DNA of 64,000 bases from WTFY01 sp965220895. Lineage in GTDB: Bacteria; Pseudomonadota; Gammaproteobacteria; UBA4575. The stretch's first letter is position 1, and each line of letters begins with the position of its first letter. The translations under genes were made by a program, and so were the position numbers. This document shows, piece after piece, positions 1-9,738 of this stretch. The DNA lies in assembly GCA_965220895.1 (NCBI GenBank), contig OZ244850.1, positions 1,240,001 to 1,304,000 of the forward strand, given 5' to 3'. Below the pieces are notes generated by a model. It saw only the letters and a list, made by a program, of their open reading frames with translations. It did not search any database and had not been told where the DNA came from.

Positions 1-917
1 TGTTTGCATGGACACAGCAAATCGGCTGGCGATACCTCCAGTTCAGATTAGGCAAGGCTGGGCGGCATTGGAGCCTGCTTTTGTGGCCATTGATGGATCG
101 CCTGGTAGCTGCAAAGATCAAGCAAAGGCTGGGCGGCAGGTTGCGCTATGCCATTGTCGGTGGCGCTGCACTCGATAAAACAATCACGAAGTTTTTTGTC
201 AGTTTCGGAATTCCGGTTTATCAAGGCTATGGGATGACAGAAAGCAGCCCGGTGATCAGTGTAGGGCGGCCCGGTGCCAACGACCCTTTCAGTGTCGGCA
301 AGGCCTTGCCCGGTATTGATGTGAAACTTACGGCAGAAGGTGAGCTATGTACGCGAAGCGACTGCGTGATGCTTGGATACTATGACAACCCGCAGGCAAC
401 CCAGCAGATGATTGATGCCGAAGGCTGGTTACACACCGGTGATATTGTGCGTATTACAGATGAGGGCTATCTGCATATTACGGGCAGGATCAAGGATATC
501 ATCGTCTTGGCAAATGCCGAGAAAGTGCCTCCCCAGGACATGGAAACTGCGATTTGTGCCGACCCTTTGTTTGACCAGGCCATGATACTGGGTGAAGGAC
601 AGCCTTTTCTGTGTGCATTGCTGGTGCTGAACGAGGCAGAATGGAATTCCCTAGCCGAATCCATGCAGCTTGACAGCGGCATACAGGAAAATCTGCAGGA
701 TGCTTCTGTACACAAATATGTGTTGCGGCGTTTGGGCGATTGTTTGAAAGAATTTCCCGGATATGCCCAGGTACGCAGGGTGAGTATCTATCTGGAAGCT
801 TGGACCATCGAGAACAACTTGCTTACCCCGACCCTTAAAACCAGAAGAAAGCTGTTAATGAAGTTGTTTGCAGAAGACATAGAAGCTATGTACAACTCCA
901 TGGAAAAACAACGATAG
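1..917 (+). CDS. Long-chain acyl-CoA synthetase (AMP-forming), C-terminal part
   Basis: The frame is open to the left edge of the window (codons from base 3), so the N-terminus lies outside; about 304 residues are visible. The family adenylates a fatty acid with ATP and transfers it to CoA. The ANL-superfamily core motif YGMTESSPV is present, followed by the TGD motif (LHTGD) and the hinge/A8 region GRIKDIIVLANAEKVPP, which is typical of bacterial long-chain FadD/FAA-like enzymes. The C-terminal subdomain is complete and ends normally. It converges on the SPOR gene with a 16-base gap. The chain-length specificity and the exact paralogue cannot be told from this fragment. Confidence 0.88.
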   Translation, partial: FAWTQQIGWRYLQFRLGKAGRHWSLLLWPLMDRLVAAKIKQRLGGRLRYAIVGGAALDKTITKFFVSFGIPVYQGYGMTESSPVISVGRPGANDPFSVGKALPGIDVKLTAEGELCTRSDCVMLGYYDNPQATQQMIDAEGWLHTGDIVRITDEGYLHITGRIKDIIVLANAEKVPPQDMETAICADPLFDQAMILGEGQPFLCALLVLNEAEWNSLAESMQLDSGIQENLQDASVHKYVLRRLGDCLKEFPGYAQVRRVSIYLEAWTIENNLLTPTLKTRRKLLMKLFAEDIEAMYNSMEKQR

Positions 918-933
918 GGCATCCCTTGGCAGT

Positions 934-1479
934 CTATTGTTTTGCCTGCATCAAAATTGTATCGATCTGATGGGTGCGCAGACGTACCCTGATTTGTTCC
1001 AGCGCCTGCCTGTCGTTTGAGGGACCAACTCGCACCCGGTGCCACTGGATATTGTTTACATCCACAGATTGAACGTTGGCCTCAATGCCCAGCAATGCAA
1101 GTCGTGCCTTCAGGCTGTCTGCATCTTCATGACTCTTGAACGAACCTGCCTGCAGCAAGTAACCACCCTTGTGTGTTGGAGGCATAGTTTGTTGGGCAGG
1201 TTGTTTGTCGGGCAAGTCTGTTTCTTCTTGTGGGATTACAATTTCCAATTCAGGCAGCAGTGTATAGAAGTCAAAGCTCCGTTTTATCGGCGGTTCTGCA
1301 GTTTTTTCCGCTTCTTGCGCAACTGACGGAGTCTGGGTCTTATCCACATACCAGCCGTCGATGTCTATCAGCATGGCAATCCCGATACCTGTCACGATAC
1401 CAAGTGCCAGCCAGGCCCAGGCCGGTACGGTGTTTGATGATCGGGTTGATCTTTTTTTCTTTCTAACAGGCACAGTCAC
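934..1479 (-). CDS. SPOR-domain membrane protein (FtsN-like)
   Basis: 181 residues, GTG start. A basic N-terminus (KKKRSTR) is followed by one transmembrane helix (about residues 20-41), a low-complexity periplasmic linker with Pro/Glu/Gln, and a C-terminal SPOR domain (about residues 105-181, beginning GGYLLQAGSF). SPOR domains bind denuded septal peptidoglycan, and single-pass proteins of this layout act at the division site. The gene starts 2 bases after argS on the same strand, the common gammaproteobacterial argS-SPOR pairing, so the two are probably co-transcribed. It could be FtsN or a paralogue; the essential FtsN segment could not be identified with certainty. Confidence 0.85.
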   Translation of the reverse strand: MTVPVRKKKRSTRSSNTVPAWAWLALGIVTGIGIAMLIDIDGWYVDKTQTPSVAQEAEKTAEPPIKRSFDFYTLLPELEIVIPQEETDLPDKQPAQQTMPPTHKGGYLLQAGSFKSHEDADSLKARLALLGIEANVQSVDVNNIQWHRVRVGPSNDRQALEQIRVRLRTHQIDTILMQAKQ

Positions 1480-1481
1480 CT

Positions 1482-3233
1482 CTACATTTGTTCAGGTGCA
1501 CTTACATCAAGCAGTTTCAGGCCGTTGCCCAGCACAATTTGCGTGGCCCGGATCAGCTTAAGACGTGCATTCCGCATTTCAGTTTCAGGCACAAGAACCT
1601 GATGCGCGTTATAAAAACGATGAAAGGAACTTGCAAGTTCGCGTAAATAATTGACGATAATGTGCGGCGCCAGCTGGTCTGCTGCTGCCCGTACACTTTC
1701 CGGGAATTGCGCCAGTTGTTTTACCAGGTTTTTCTCCTGTATCGATACCAGCGGCCGGTCATCGATGTCTGCCAAAATTTCATCCTGCAAAGGAGAAGTG
1801 CTTTGTTTCAATATGCTGCAAATTCTTGCGTGCGCATACTGCACGTAATAGACCGGATTATCTTGGGTTTTTGAGGTCGCCAGGTCCAGGTCGAATTCCA
1901 GGTGTTGTTCGCATCTTCGCATGACATAGAAAAACCGTGCGGCATCCTTGCCGATCTGCTTGCGCAATTGACGCAGGGTCACGAATTCTCCGGAGCGCGT
2001 GGACATGGGAAGCCTTTCACCATTCTTATAAAGATTGGCAAACTGTACGAGCAGGATCTGTAAACAGCCGGTGTCTTTGCCAAGTGCCTGCATGGCGGCC
2101 TGCATTCGTGCTATATAGCCATGGTGGTCTGCGCCCCATATGTTGATCAGTTGATCAAAGTTGCGGTCATACTTGTCCAAGTGATACGCAATGTCAGAGG
2201 CAAAATAAGTTGCCTTGCCGTTTTTCCGTATCAGCACGCGGTCTTTCTCATCACCGAATGCCGTGCTTCTGAACAGCAAAGCGCCATCCTTTTGGTAGGT
2301 GTGCCCGTTCTCTGTCAAAGTGTTGAGGACATCCTGTATTCTCGCCTGACCCAATGATTGCTCTGAATACCACTGATCGAAGGTGACAGCGAACAAGTCT
2401 AGATCGTTTCGGATATCACGTGTCAGCGTATCGAGTGCATAGCCAAGCAATATGTTGTAGCCGTCTTCTGCAAGCAGTTTTTTTGCCTTGTCGATGACTG
2501 CATCGATGCGACTCTCCGCATCCGCTTCTTCAACGGCGTGTTCGTCAGACGGCAGGTCCAAGACCTCTGCAGGATGAAAGAAATCATGCTTATGCTCACG
2601 GTGTACGGATGCCGCAATATCCCATATATAGTCGCCCTGGTAGGCATTGACAGGAAAGTGCAGGGTCTGTCCACAAAGCTCCAAGTACCTGAGCCACACG
2701 GAAACAGCCAGAATATCCATCTGGCGACCGGTATCATTTATGTAGTATTCGCGCTGTACCTCGTGGCCTGCGGCCTCAAGGAGGTGGGCAATGGAGGCTC
2801 CATAAGCGGCTCCTCGTCCGTGTCCTACATGTAGAGGTCCGGTAGGGTTGGCCGAGACAAACTCGATCAGTATCTTTCTGCCCGTGTGTATTTTGCTGTG
2901 TCCAAAACACTCCTTGCCCTGAAGGATTTGACGCAGTATTTCTGCCTCATGGGCTGTGCGTAAATAAAAATTTATAAATCCGGGACCTGCAATCTCAACT
3001 TTCGCGATGCCGGAGTCCTGCGGGATGTGTTCTGCTATTTTTTCAGCCAGTGTACGTGGCGGCACCTCGGCAATTTTGGACAGCTGGAGTGCTAGGTTGG
3101 ACGCAAAATCGCCATGTGTGCTGTCTTTGCTGCGAGTCACCTGAACTTCAGTGTTCGTGTCTGCGGGCAAATCTCCTGTTTCCTGCAGACTGGATACCGC
3201 AGCAGCTAGCAGTTTCGAGATTTGTGCTTGCAT
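1482..3233 (-). CDS. argS: Arginyl-tRNA synthetase
   Basis: Class I aminoacyl-tRNA synthetase charging tRNA-Arg in the cytoplasm. The HIGH-type motif is seen as PTGPLHVGHGRGA (His around residue 135), and the degenerate KMSKS region as LPMSTRSGEFVTL. The N-terminal tRNA-recognition domain and the C-terminal DALR anticodon-binding domain (Tyr-Val-Gln-Tyr-Ala-His region onward) are complete. I chose the start at the Met of MQAQISKLL (583 aa), because the 16 residues gained by the upstream ATG at 3281 do not look like the family N-terminus. The downstream SPOR gene follows at once. Confidence 0.95.
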   Translation of the reverse strand: MQAQISKLLAAAVSSLQETGDLPADTNTEVQVTRSKDSTHGDFASNLALQLSKIAEVPPRTLAEKIAEHIPQDSGIAKVEIAGPGFINFYLRTAHEAEILRQILQGKECFGHSKIHTGRKILIEFVSANPTGPLHVGHGRGAAYGASIAHLLEAAGHEVQREYYINDTGRQMDILAVSVWLRYLELCGQTLHFPVNAYQGDYIWDIAASVHREHKHDFFHPAEVLDLPSDEHAVEEADAESRIDAVIDKAKKLLAEDGYNILLGYALDTLTRDIRNDLDLFAVTFDQWYSEQSLGQARIQDVLNTLTENGHTYQKDGALLFRSTAFGDEKDRVLIRKNGKATYFASDIAYHLDKYDRNFDQLINIWGADHHGYIARMQAAMQALGKDTGCLQILLVQFANLYKNGERLPMSTRSGEFVTLRQLRKQIGKDAARFFYVMRRCEQHLEFDLDLATSKTQDNPVYYVQYAHARICSILKQSTSPLQDEILADIDDRPLVSIQEKNLVKQLAQFPESVRAAADQLAPHIIVNYLRELASSFHRFYNAHQVLVPETEMRNARLKLIRATQIVLGNGLKLLDVSAPEQM

Positions 3234-3422
3234 GAAGAAAGGATAATCCTGTAGGGCAGGCTGCATTGTACCCAAATGCAACTATCCTGTACGTGAATTT
3301 GACAGGGTAGATGCTTGGCAAATTTTTGACTTTGGCTGCACATCAAACCAGGATGTCAAACGGTAGAGAATGCTGGTGCAGATCGAAGCACGACGAAATC
3401 ATGTCGTCGGCGAAGTTGCTGG

Positions 3423-5627
3423 TCAACCGGTTTCCAGCGGGTCCACCTCGATGCTCCAGCGCACACGTTTTGAAAGCGGATGTTGCTGCATCACTGTGGC
3501 CCAATCGGGCAGGTGCGCCTGTATTACCGCCCTACTCGTTGAAATCACCACCAACTGACTCTGGTACATTCCGGCCTTGCGTTCCAGGCTGGCAGGAATA
3601 GGTCCAAACAGGTTCAGACCTGATGAAGCCGAGGGCAGCATCAAAGATTTGATTTCCCGCAAGAATTGGTAAGTTAAATTCTGTTGATGTGCGCGGGCGC
3701 GCACTAGCAACATGAAGGAAAAGGGCGGCAGTGAACAACGTTCACGTTGCCGAAGGACTTCTTGGGAAAAATCCTGATAGCCATGCTTCAGTAAGCGGTT
3801 GAGCAAGGGATGCTCGGGCTGATGGGTCTGCAGCAGCACCCTGCCTTTATTTTCAGAGCGTCCTGCCCTGCCTGACACCTGTACGACCAATTGTGCCAAG
3901 CGTTCTGAGGCGCGGAAGTCGCTGCTTAATAATCCGTGGTCAACATTCAGGATGCCTACCAAAGTTACATTGGGAAAGTCATGTCCCTTGGCGAGCATCT
4001 GCGTGCCTATGATGATTTGATACTTTCCCTGGCGGACCTCTTCCAGTTTCTCCTGCAGGGTGTGTTTTTTGCGTGTGCTGTCGCGGTCGATGCGAATCAT
4101 GGCGATGTCGGGGAAAATTTTCTTGAGACAGCTTTCGATTCGTTGTGTCCCCTCGCCTAAAAACATCAGATTTTCAGAACCGCATTGCGGACATGTGGCC
4201 GGTGCTTTTTCTTGTCTCAGGCAGTGATGACACTTGACGATGTTCTGTTCCTTGTAAAAAACCATGTGTGAGTCGCAGCGCGCACATTCGGCAGTCCAGG
4301 CACAGTCATGGCAGAGCAGAACAGGAGCGAAACCGCGCCGGTTCAAAAAAAGCAGGATCTGGTGATTTTGTTTGAGTTCGGCCTCGATGGCCTGCAACAA
4401 TTCATTCGACAGCCCGTCCTTGGCTTGCTTGGAGCGCAGGTCGATCAGCTTTACCTGGGGGATCTTGGCCAGTTTTGCGCGTTTGCTCAAAGTGACATTT
4501 CGATAATGACCCAGACGGACATTGTGCTGGCTTTCCAAAGAAGGTGTTGCACTGCCTAGAACGATGGGGATGGAGAGTTGTTTCGCCCGATAGACCGCAA
4601 CATCACGCGCGCTGTATAGAATGCCTTCCTGTTGTTTGAAGGACAGGTCGTGCTCCTCATCGACTACGATCAGGCCAAGATTCCAGAAAGGTAAGAAGAT
4701 GGCGGACCGGGTGCCCACCACGATGCTCACCTGGCCCGTGCCGGCCTGCAGCCATGTCTGGGCTCCTTCACCCGCACTCAAGTCAGAGTGCATCAGTGCG
4801 ACCGGTACATTCAGCCTGGTTTCGATTCTCTGTACCAGCTGTGGTGTCAGCCCGATCTCAGGGACTAGCACCAGCACCTGCTTGCCACGCCCGATAACAT
4901 CCTGCGCCAGCGCGAGATACACCTCGGTCTTGCCGCTACCGGTCACACCTGCAAGCAGGTGAACACCGAATTGATGAATTTTTCGGTGGATCTGCTCATA
5001 GGCATGACGTTGTTCCTGGTTGAGGGTGAGGGATTCTGCTACAGCACGAGGGGGTTTGGCCGAGATGTCGCTATTCGTGATCTTCTGAACAAGCTTTTTG
5101 GCAATCAAGGCACGAGCAAACGGGCGCCAGTGACTGATCTTTGCAGCTATTTCATCTGCTGTGAGGCCTGCTGGGTGAGCCCTGATGAGCTCAAACACTT
5201 GCCGTTGCTTTGGCGCCCTGTGCAACAGTTGGTCGATGGCTTTTCTAGTGCAGGCCCGGTAGACGGCATTGGAGTCCGTGCTGATTTGTCTCTGTTTGCG
5301 CAATACCTTGGGGAGGGCAGCATTTAGCACTTCACCTGGTGGCTGCTGATAATACCGTGCAACCCAGAACAGCAATTTTTTCAACACGGGATCAAACACA
5401 GGCTCAGCATCCAGAATTTCCAGAACTGTCCTGAGCTGATCAGATGCAAGTGAAGAATGGGAACACTTCTCCACCACGATGCCTGTGAGTATTCGCCGGC
5501 CGAATGGTACGCGGACACGCACACCCGTCTGGATGCGGTTGAAGGCAACACCTTGAGGAGGTCTGTACTCGAAGTATTGGTACAGTGGCACAGGCAGTGC
5601 AATTTTTAAAACGGGAGGTGTAGGCAT
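3423..5627 (-). CDS. priA: Primosomal helicase PriA
   Basis: Superfamily 2 3'-5' DNA helicase that reloads the replisome at stalled forks. Walker A GVTGSGKTEVY lies near residue 230, DEEH is the Walker B box, and two clusters of Cys pairs in the middle third (CHDC, CARC, CHHC, CPQC) form the zinc-binding insert. The length of 734 aa from MPTPPVLK matches E. coli PriA (732); an upstream in-frame ATG at 5690 adds 21 residues unlike the family. Two perfect DnaA boxes lie about 90-110 bases upstream of the start, so DnaA-linked control is possible (inference). Confidence 0.95.
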   Translation of the reverse strand: MPTPPVLKIALPVPLYQYFEYRPPQGVAFNRIQTGVRVRVPFGRRILTGIVVEKCSHSSLASDQLRTVLEILDAEPVFDPVLKKLLFWVARYYQQPPGEVLNAALPKVLRKQRQISTDSNAVYRACTRKAIDQLLHRAPKQRQVFELIRAHPAGLTADEIAAKISHWRPFARALIAKKLVQKITNSDISAKPPRAVAESLTLNQEQRHAYEQIHRKIHQFGVHLLAGVTGSGKTEVYLALAQDVIGRGKQVLVLVPEIGLTPQLVQRIETRLNVPVALMHSDLSAGEGAQTWLQAGTGQVSIVVGTRSAIFLPFWNLGLIVVDEEHDLSFKQQEGILYSARDVAVYRAKQLSIPIVLGSATPSLESQHNVRLGHYRNVTLSKRAKLAKIPQVKLIDLRSKQAKDGLSNELLQAIEAELKQNHQILLFLNRRGFAPVLLCHDCAWTAECARCDSHMVFYKEQNIVKCHHCLRQEKAPATCPQCGSENLMFLGEGTQRIESCLKKIFPDIAMIRIDRDSTRKKHTLQEKLEEVRQGKYQIIIGTQMLAKGHDFPNVTLVGILNVDHGLLSSDFRASERLAQLVVQVSGRAGRSENKGRVLLQTHQPEHPLLNRLLKHGYQDFSQEVLRQRERCSLPPFSFMLLVRARAHQQNLTYQFLREIKSLMLPSASSGLNLFGPIPASLERKAGMYQSQLVVISTSRAVIQAHLPDWATVMQQHPLSKRVRWSIEVDPLETG

Positions 5628-6036
5628 GATGAAGCTATAGTCTACCAAGGCACTACAGCGACTGTTTGAGCCTAGGCCGGTGCGTATCAAGGCTTCTTTG
5701 CCTGATCCGGAGTGCTGTGGATAATTCTGTGGATAAAAGAGGGTATAGAGCGCCCATGCCGCACCAGCTTCCCTTGGATAGGCTGGAATTCTCGAAAATC
5801 ATCAAATGAATCCTTTAAAATCAATGATCTGCACGGATACAAAGATTCCAGCAATCCGGTCAGTGAACGCGGCATGCTTAGCACCAAATGTGAATAAACC
5901 ACATCAATATTGAAGGATATCCCTTTCATAGCACATGTGCGCACCGGCGTTGTTGGCATGTCGGGAGGATGGGAGGTCATTGCAGGTGTAGAAATAGTGT
6001 AGTATTCACATGCTCTAATTTTACACGTGCGGCAAG
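5628..6036. other. Intergenic region between priA and an HNH gene, with paired DnaA boxes
   Basis: 409 bases without a convincing gene. The only long minus-strand frame (5687-5980) has no recognisable domain and covers the priA upstream region. The recognisable content is the DnaA-box pair at 5716-5736. A weak sigma-70-like pair (TTGCAG at 5978, TATTCA 17 bases on) precedes the HNH gene. Confidence 0.6.
5716..5736 (-). promoter_or_regulatory. Two perfect DnaA boxes, direct repeat
   Basis: TGTGGATAA (complement TTATCCACA, the consensus DnaA box) occurs at 5716-5724 and again at 5728-5736 in the same orientation, 12 bases apart. They lie upstream of priA in its likely control region. Binding is inferred from sequence only. 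Confidence 0.6.
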
Positions 6037-6666
6037 GTGTGTTCCGAGCACGTTGAAAGTGGCTCCGGTAAACCAGTGAACAACTTCAACCTACAAATAC
6101 TGCGCACGGATGTTTCAGGCATGCCCATGGAATGGGTGAATTATCAAGATGCAGTACGCCTGTACCATATTGAACAGGTCGCCTATACATGTGGAGAACG
6201 CCTGTATGTGGTGCGTGGCGGCATCAATGCGCGCAGTGGACTTCGCAGTCAAATCGAGGTCCATTCCATCATCGCCACACAGGGCAGCAACCGCTCCTTG
6301 CGTGACAGCTACATCCCTCCCCTGAATAATCGCGCGTTGTTCAAACGAGATGCCAATATGTGCATGTATTGTGGACAACAATTTACCCGACGTGACTTGT
6401 CAAGAGATCATGTGCGCCCCCTGAGCCAAGGTGGTTACGATGACTGGAACAATGTCGTCACGGCCTGCAAACGCTGCAATAATCACAAAGCAGGGCAAAC
6501 CCCCGAGCAAGCCAACATGCAGTTACTTGCAATTCCCTTCACTCCCACCCATGCGGAGTACATTTTTTTGCAGGGACACCGTGTACTCGCTGACCAGATG
6601 AAATTCTTGCTGGCGCATTTTCCTCGCACCAGCCCTTTGCATAAGCGTTTCAACAAACTGGCATAA
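6037..6666 (+). CDS. HNH endonuclease family protein
   Basis: 209 aa from a GTG at 6037; a second GTG at 6076 is an alternative start. The HNH fold is complete: a zinc pair CMYC, the catalytic RDHVRP segment, NVVTAC and a second zinc pair CKRC followed by NNHKAG. The C-terminal extension ending in DQMKFLLAHFP is typical of a conserved gammaproteobacterial family of chromosomal HNH proteins of about 190 aa. No methyltransferase is adjacent, so there is no sign of a restriction system here. The in vivo substrate is unknown. Confidence 0.85.
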   Translation: MCSEHVESGSGKPVNNFNLQILRTDVSGMPMEWVNYQDAVRLYHIEQVAYTCGERLYVVRGGINARSGLRSQIEVHSIIATQGSNRSLRDSYIPPLNNRALFKRDANMCMYCGQQFTRRDLSRDHVRPLSQGGYDDWNNVVTACKRCNNHKAGQTPEQANMQLLAIPFTPTHAEYIFLQGHRVLADQMKFLLAHFPRTSPLHKRFNKLA

Positions 6667-6781
6667 TTGGCAGCAACCTGGGAAGAACAAAAATTGTGTC
6701 GGCTGTTCTGGTCGATGGGCCACATTCTTCCCTGCGGTACGACCGGGATTCACTGCAGCTGAAGTTAAGCAGTTCACATTG

Positions 6782-7885
6782 ATGTCGAAATACAAAGGCA
6801 AAAAGGATTATGTCCACGGGGACGACACCTGCCTTGGTGTACTGATAGTCAACCTGGGTACGCCGGATGCGCCCACGGTCCGTGCGATCAGGAAATTTCT
6901 CGCAGAATTTTTATGGGATCCAAGGGTTGTTGAAATGCCCAGAATCCTGTGGTGGTTGATTCTGCATACGCTAGTATTACAGCTGAGGCCGCGAAAAAAA
7001 GTCGAGTCCTATATCAAAATCTGGACTGAAGAAGGCTCGCCACTGTTGGTCATCGGCAAAAAGCAAGAAGCTGCATTGCAGGCGGCTTTGCAGGAGTCAT
7101 GTGCCGGCAGGGTAAAGGTGGTCCTCGCCATGCGTTATGGCCAGCCTTCGATGACATCAGCCTTACAAGTTCTGCAGGAGAATAATGCTCGCCGCATACT
7201 GGTATTTCCAATGTATCCGCAGTATTCCGCCAGTACCGCAGCCTCTACATTTGACGAGCTGGCGAAACAGTTTGAGCGGTTGAGGTGGATTCCGGAAGTG
7301 CGCATGATCAACAGTTATGGTGCCGAACCCGAATATATCCGTGCTTGTGCAGAACGGATCAGTTCGTATTGGGAGCAGCACCCGCGCAGCCAAAAGTTGC
7401 TGTTTTCTTTTCACGGACTGCCAAAGCGCAGTCTCCTGCAGGGAGACCCCTATCACTGTGAGTGCCATCAAACGGCGCGATTGATTGCAGAACAGCTGGG
7501 CTTGAGCAACAGCGACTGGGTGCTTACATTTCAATCGCGGTTCGGTATGACAGAATGGCTGCAGCCCTATACCGACAAAACCCTGAAAAAACTGCCTTCT
7601 GAAGGGATCGAGTCGGTCGATGTATTTTGTCCCGGATTTTCAGCCGACTGCATCGAGACTCTGGAAGAAATCGATATGCAGAACCATGAAATATTCCTGA
7701 GCAGTGGAGGAAAGTCTTTCAACTACATTCCAGCCCTGAATGACACACACGCACACATCCAGGCCTTGATGCAGATCATCTCCCGGCATATCCAGGGTTG
7801 GCCGGAATGCACCCAGAGACCCCGATCGCCCGAAGAACGGGAAACCGTTCGCCAGCGCGCATTGCAGCTGGGCGCAAAACAATAA
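6782..7885 (+). CDS. hemH: Ferrochelatase
   Basis: Inserts ferrous iron into protoporphyrin IX, the last step of protohaem synthesis, at the inner face of the cytoplasmic membrane. The N-terminal GVLIVNLGTPDAPT and the downstream FSFHGLPKRS (metal-binding His) and CPGFSADCIETLEEI (catalytic Glu) segments are conserved. 367 aa from the ATG at 6782; an in-frame TTG directly before it would add one residue. The C-terminus is somewhat extended and charged. It is a single gene, convergent with the fructosamine-kinase-like gene. Haem supply is relevant to the oxidase cluster further on in the window. Confidence 0.95.
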   Translation: MSKYKGKKDYVHGDDTCLGVLIVNLGTPDAPTVRAIRKFLAEFLWDPRVVEMPRILWWLILHTLVLQLRPRKKVESYIKIWTEEGSPLLVIGKKQEAALQAALQESCAGRVKVVLAMRYGQPSMTSALQVLQENNARRILVFPMYPQYSASTAASTFDELAKQFERLRWIPEVRMINSYGAEPEYIRACAERISSYWEQHPRSQKLLFSFHGLPKRSLLQGDPYHCECHQTARLIAEQLGLSNSDWVLTFQSRFGMTEWLQPYTDKTLKKLPSEGIESVDVFCPGFSADCIETLEEIDMQNHEIFLSSGGKSFNYIPALNDTHAHIQALMQIISRHIQGWPECTQRPRSPEERETVRQRALQLGAKQ

Positions 7886-7906
7886 CGGGGAGGTTCTGAC
7901 AACTGG

Positions 7907-8815
7907 CTACTTGAGCTCGCTGAGTACCTTCAGGCAAGTTTGCTCGGCCTGGCTGGCATAACCGCCACCAAACAGGTTGAAATGGTTTAAGACGTGATAA
8001 AGATTGTAGAAATCCTTGCGTACACGGTAGCCCGCATCCAGCGGATATGCCTCCATGTAGGCGCCGTAAAATTCTTGGCTGAAGCCACCAAATAGCTCAG
8101 TCATGGCGAGATCGGTTTCCCGGTCTCCGTAGTAGCATGCCGGGTCATAAACTACCGGCCTCGCCTTTGCATCGAAGGCAAAATTTCCTGACCAAAGATC
8201 ACCATGCAGCAGGCTGAATTCGGGTGAGTAATTCACAAACAACCCGTCCATGTCACACAGTAAATGTTCGCCATGTTCAAGCAATGCGTGCGGGGCACCG
8301 TTGTGCTTCGCCAGCTTCAGCTGGTGTGCAAGTCGTTGGTGGCGCCAGAATGAAACCCAGTCCGTGCACTTCGTGTTCGGCTGAGAAGTCGTGCCGATCC
8401 AGTTGTCCTCGAACCAGCCACAGTAGTCTTCTGTGTGTTGATGCAAGCGGGCAAGCTGCCTGCCCAGGGCTGCACCGGGCCCACTTCGGTGAAGCTCCAG
8501 GAATTCCAGTAACAGATAACAGCGAGCGCCGATCTGTCCGTGTGCCATAGGCAACGGAATACGCAAGGCCCCTGTCTTGGCCAGAGCCTCCAGATTTCGT
8601 GCTTCGCTTTGCAGCATGGGATACATGCCTTGACGATGAAGTTTTAAAAAATAAGGTTCGAGGCTGCACTGGACTTTGAAGGTCTTGCTGATGTCACCGC
8701 CTGCAACCGGTGTGATTTTTTCAATGTGCAGGGGCCGCGCGATTTTGTGGCTCAGTTGCGCTTCCAGCAACCTCGGGTCGATACATGAGCTTGCCGTTTC
8801 AGGCGCCAAGGACAC
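7907..8815 (-). CDS. Fructosamine kinase family protein
   Basis: 302 aa, GTG start inside the 3' end of the preceding exonuclease gene (17-base overlap). It is a protein-kinase-like fold of the fructosamine-3-kinase/YniA family, which phosphorylates ketoamines on glycated proteins or small molecules. The Brenner motif HGDLWSGNF (catalytic Asp) and the metal-binding VVYDPACYYGDRE segment are intact, as is the family C-terminus NLYHVLNHFNLFGGGY. The overlap suggests translational coupling. The physiological substrate is not known from sequence. Confidence 0.88.
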   Translation of the reverse strand: MSLAPETASSCIDPRLLEAQLSHKIARPLHIEKITPVAGGDISKTFKVQCSLEPYFLKLHRQGMYPMLQSEARNLEALAKTGALRIPLPMAHGQIGARCYLLLEFLELHRSGPGAALGRQLARLHQHTEDYCGWFEDNWIGTTSQPNTKCTDWVSFWRHQRLAHQLKLAKHNGAPHALLEHGEHLLCDMDGLFVNYSPEFSLLHGDLWSGNFAFDAKARPVVYDPACYYGDRETDLAMTELFGGFSQEFYGAYMEAYPLDAGYRVRKDFYNLYHVLNHFNLFGGGYASQAEQTCLKVLSELK

Positions 8816-9689
8816 TCAACCATCGCTCACGCCGATATTTGCTGAACCCGAATTTGTCAAACAGCACTTCAAGGGCGGGGAAATCGGGAGGTTTCCTTTC
8901 TAGGTTGATCTCATCGGAGAAGTCAATATCACAATAAATCGTTGTCAGCTTTTTATACAGCAACAGGTGCTCCTGGTGATTCTCTATCAGACCCTGGATA
9001 CGCTTGGCTCCACGAATATTCATCGAACTGATTTTTGCACAGTTGCGGAGCAAGTCTTCGAGGCTGGGAAACTGGTTCAGCAGCTTGGCCGCAGTAGCCA
9101 TACCAATGCCGGGCGCGCCCTCGATGTTATCCGTCTTGTCACCTGCGATGGCGAGTTGGTCGGCGATCTGACTGGGGTCGACGCCAAACTGTTTTCTGAT
9201 TTGGGGAATGGAATGCCGCTGGCCCTTGGCAAAATTCCATAGAATATCGTTTTCAAAAATGAGCTGTGCCAGATCCTTGTCCGAGGTCACTATGGTGATC
9301 GGATGACCGCGCTTGCGCATTTGTCTGGCCAGCGTACCTATGATGTCATCCGCTTCATACCGGGGTTGTGCAGTCTCGAACAACCCCGAGGCCTGTAAAA
9401 GTTCCCGACAGTAGGCAAACTGCCGTTTGAGTTCTTGGGGGGCAGGTTCACGGTTGGCCTTGTATTCAGGATATAGCTGGTTGCGAAAGGAGGTGCTGAG
9501 GCTGTCGTCAAAGGCAAAGGCAATGTACTTGGCTTGGGTTTGTTTCAGGAACTGGTGTGCGAAGTCGACAAAACCATACACGGCGTTTACAGGCTCATTG
9601 TCTGGGTTCACGATATGATCCGGCACGGTAAACCAAGCGCGAAACACGTAGATACTGGAATCGATGAGGTAGACCTTGTCGGGTGTCAT
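8799..9689 (-). CDS. Stand-alone 5'-3' exonuclease / flap endonuclease (Pol I N-domain type)
   Basis: 296 aa; corresponds to the N-terminal nuclease domain of DNA polymerase I without any polymerase domain. The acidic metal site is visible: LIDSS near the start, FAFDD, the YKANRE arch, YEADDIIGTLA, VTSDKD and GDKTDNIEGAPGIG (helix-hairpin-helix with acidic residues). E. coli Xni/ExoIX is a related stand-alone paralogue, but the length and the full acidic set here fit an active flap endonuclease. The start ATG of MTPDKVYLID is unambiguous. Likely role: Okazaki fragment and repair processing. Confidence 0.85.
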   Translation of the reverse strand: MTPDKVYLIDSSIYVFRAWFTVPDHIVNPDNEPVNAVYGFVDFAHQFLKQTQAKYIAFAFDDSLSTSFRNQLYPEYKANREPAPQELKRQFAYCRELLQASGLFETAQPRYEADDIIGTLARQMRKRGHPITIVTSDKDLAQLIFENDILWNFAKGQRHSIPQIRKQFGVDPSQIADQLAIAGDKTDNIEGAPGIGMATAAKLLNQFPSLEDLLRNCAKISSMNIRGAKRIQGLIENHQEHLLLYKKLTTIYCDIDFSDEINLERKPPDFPALEVLFDKFGFSKYRRERWLSVLGA

Positions 9690-9738
9690 GGGTAAGGCCG
9701 GGGGAAGTCAGCAGGGAGGGCAGGCATGCACAATACAC

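Noticed and set aside
5687..5980. 97-codon minus-strand frame upstream of priA
   Set aside because: It covers the DnaA-box pair and priA upstream region, has no recognisable domain, and no homologous pattern.
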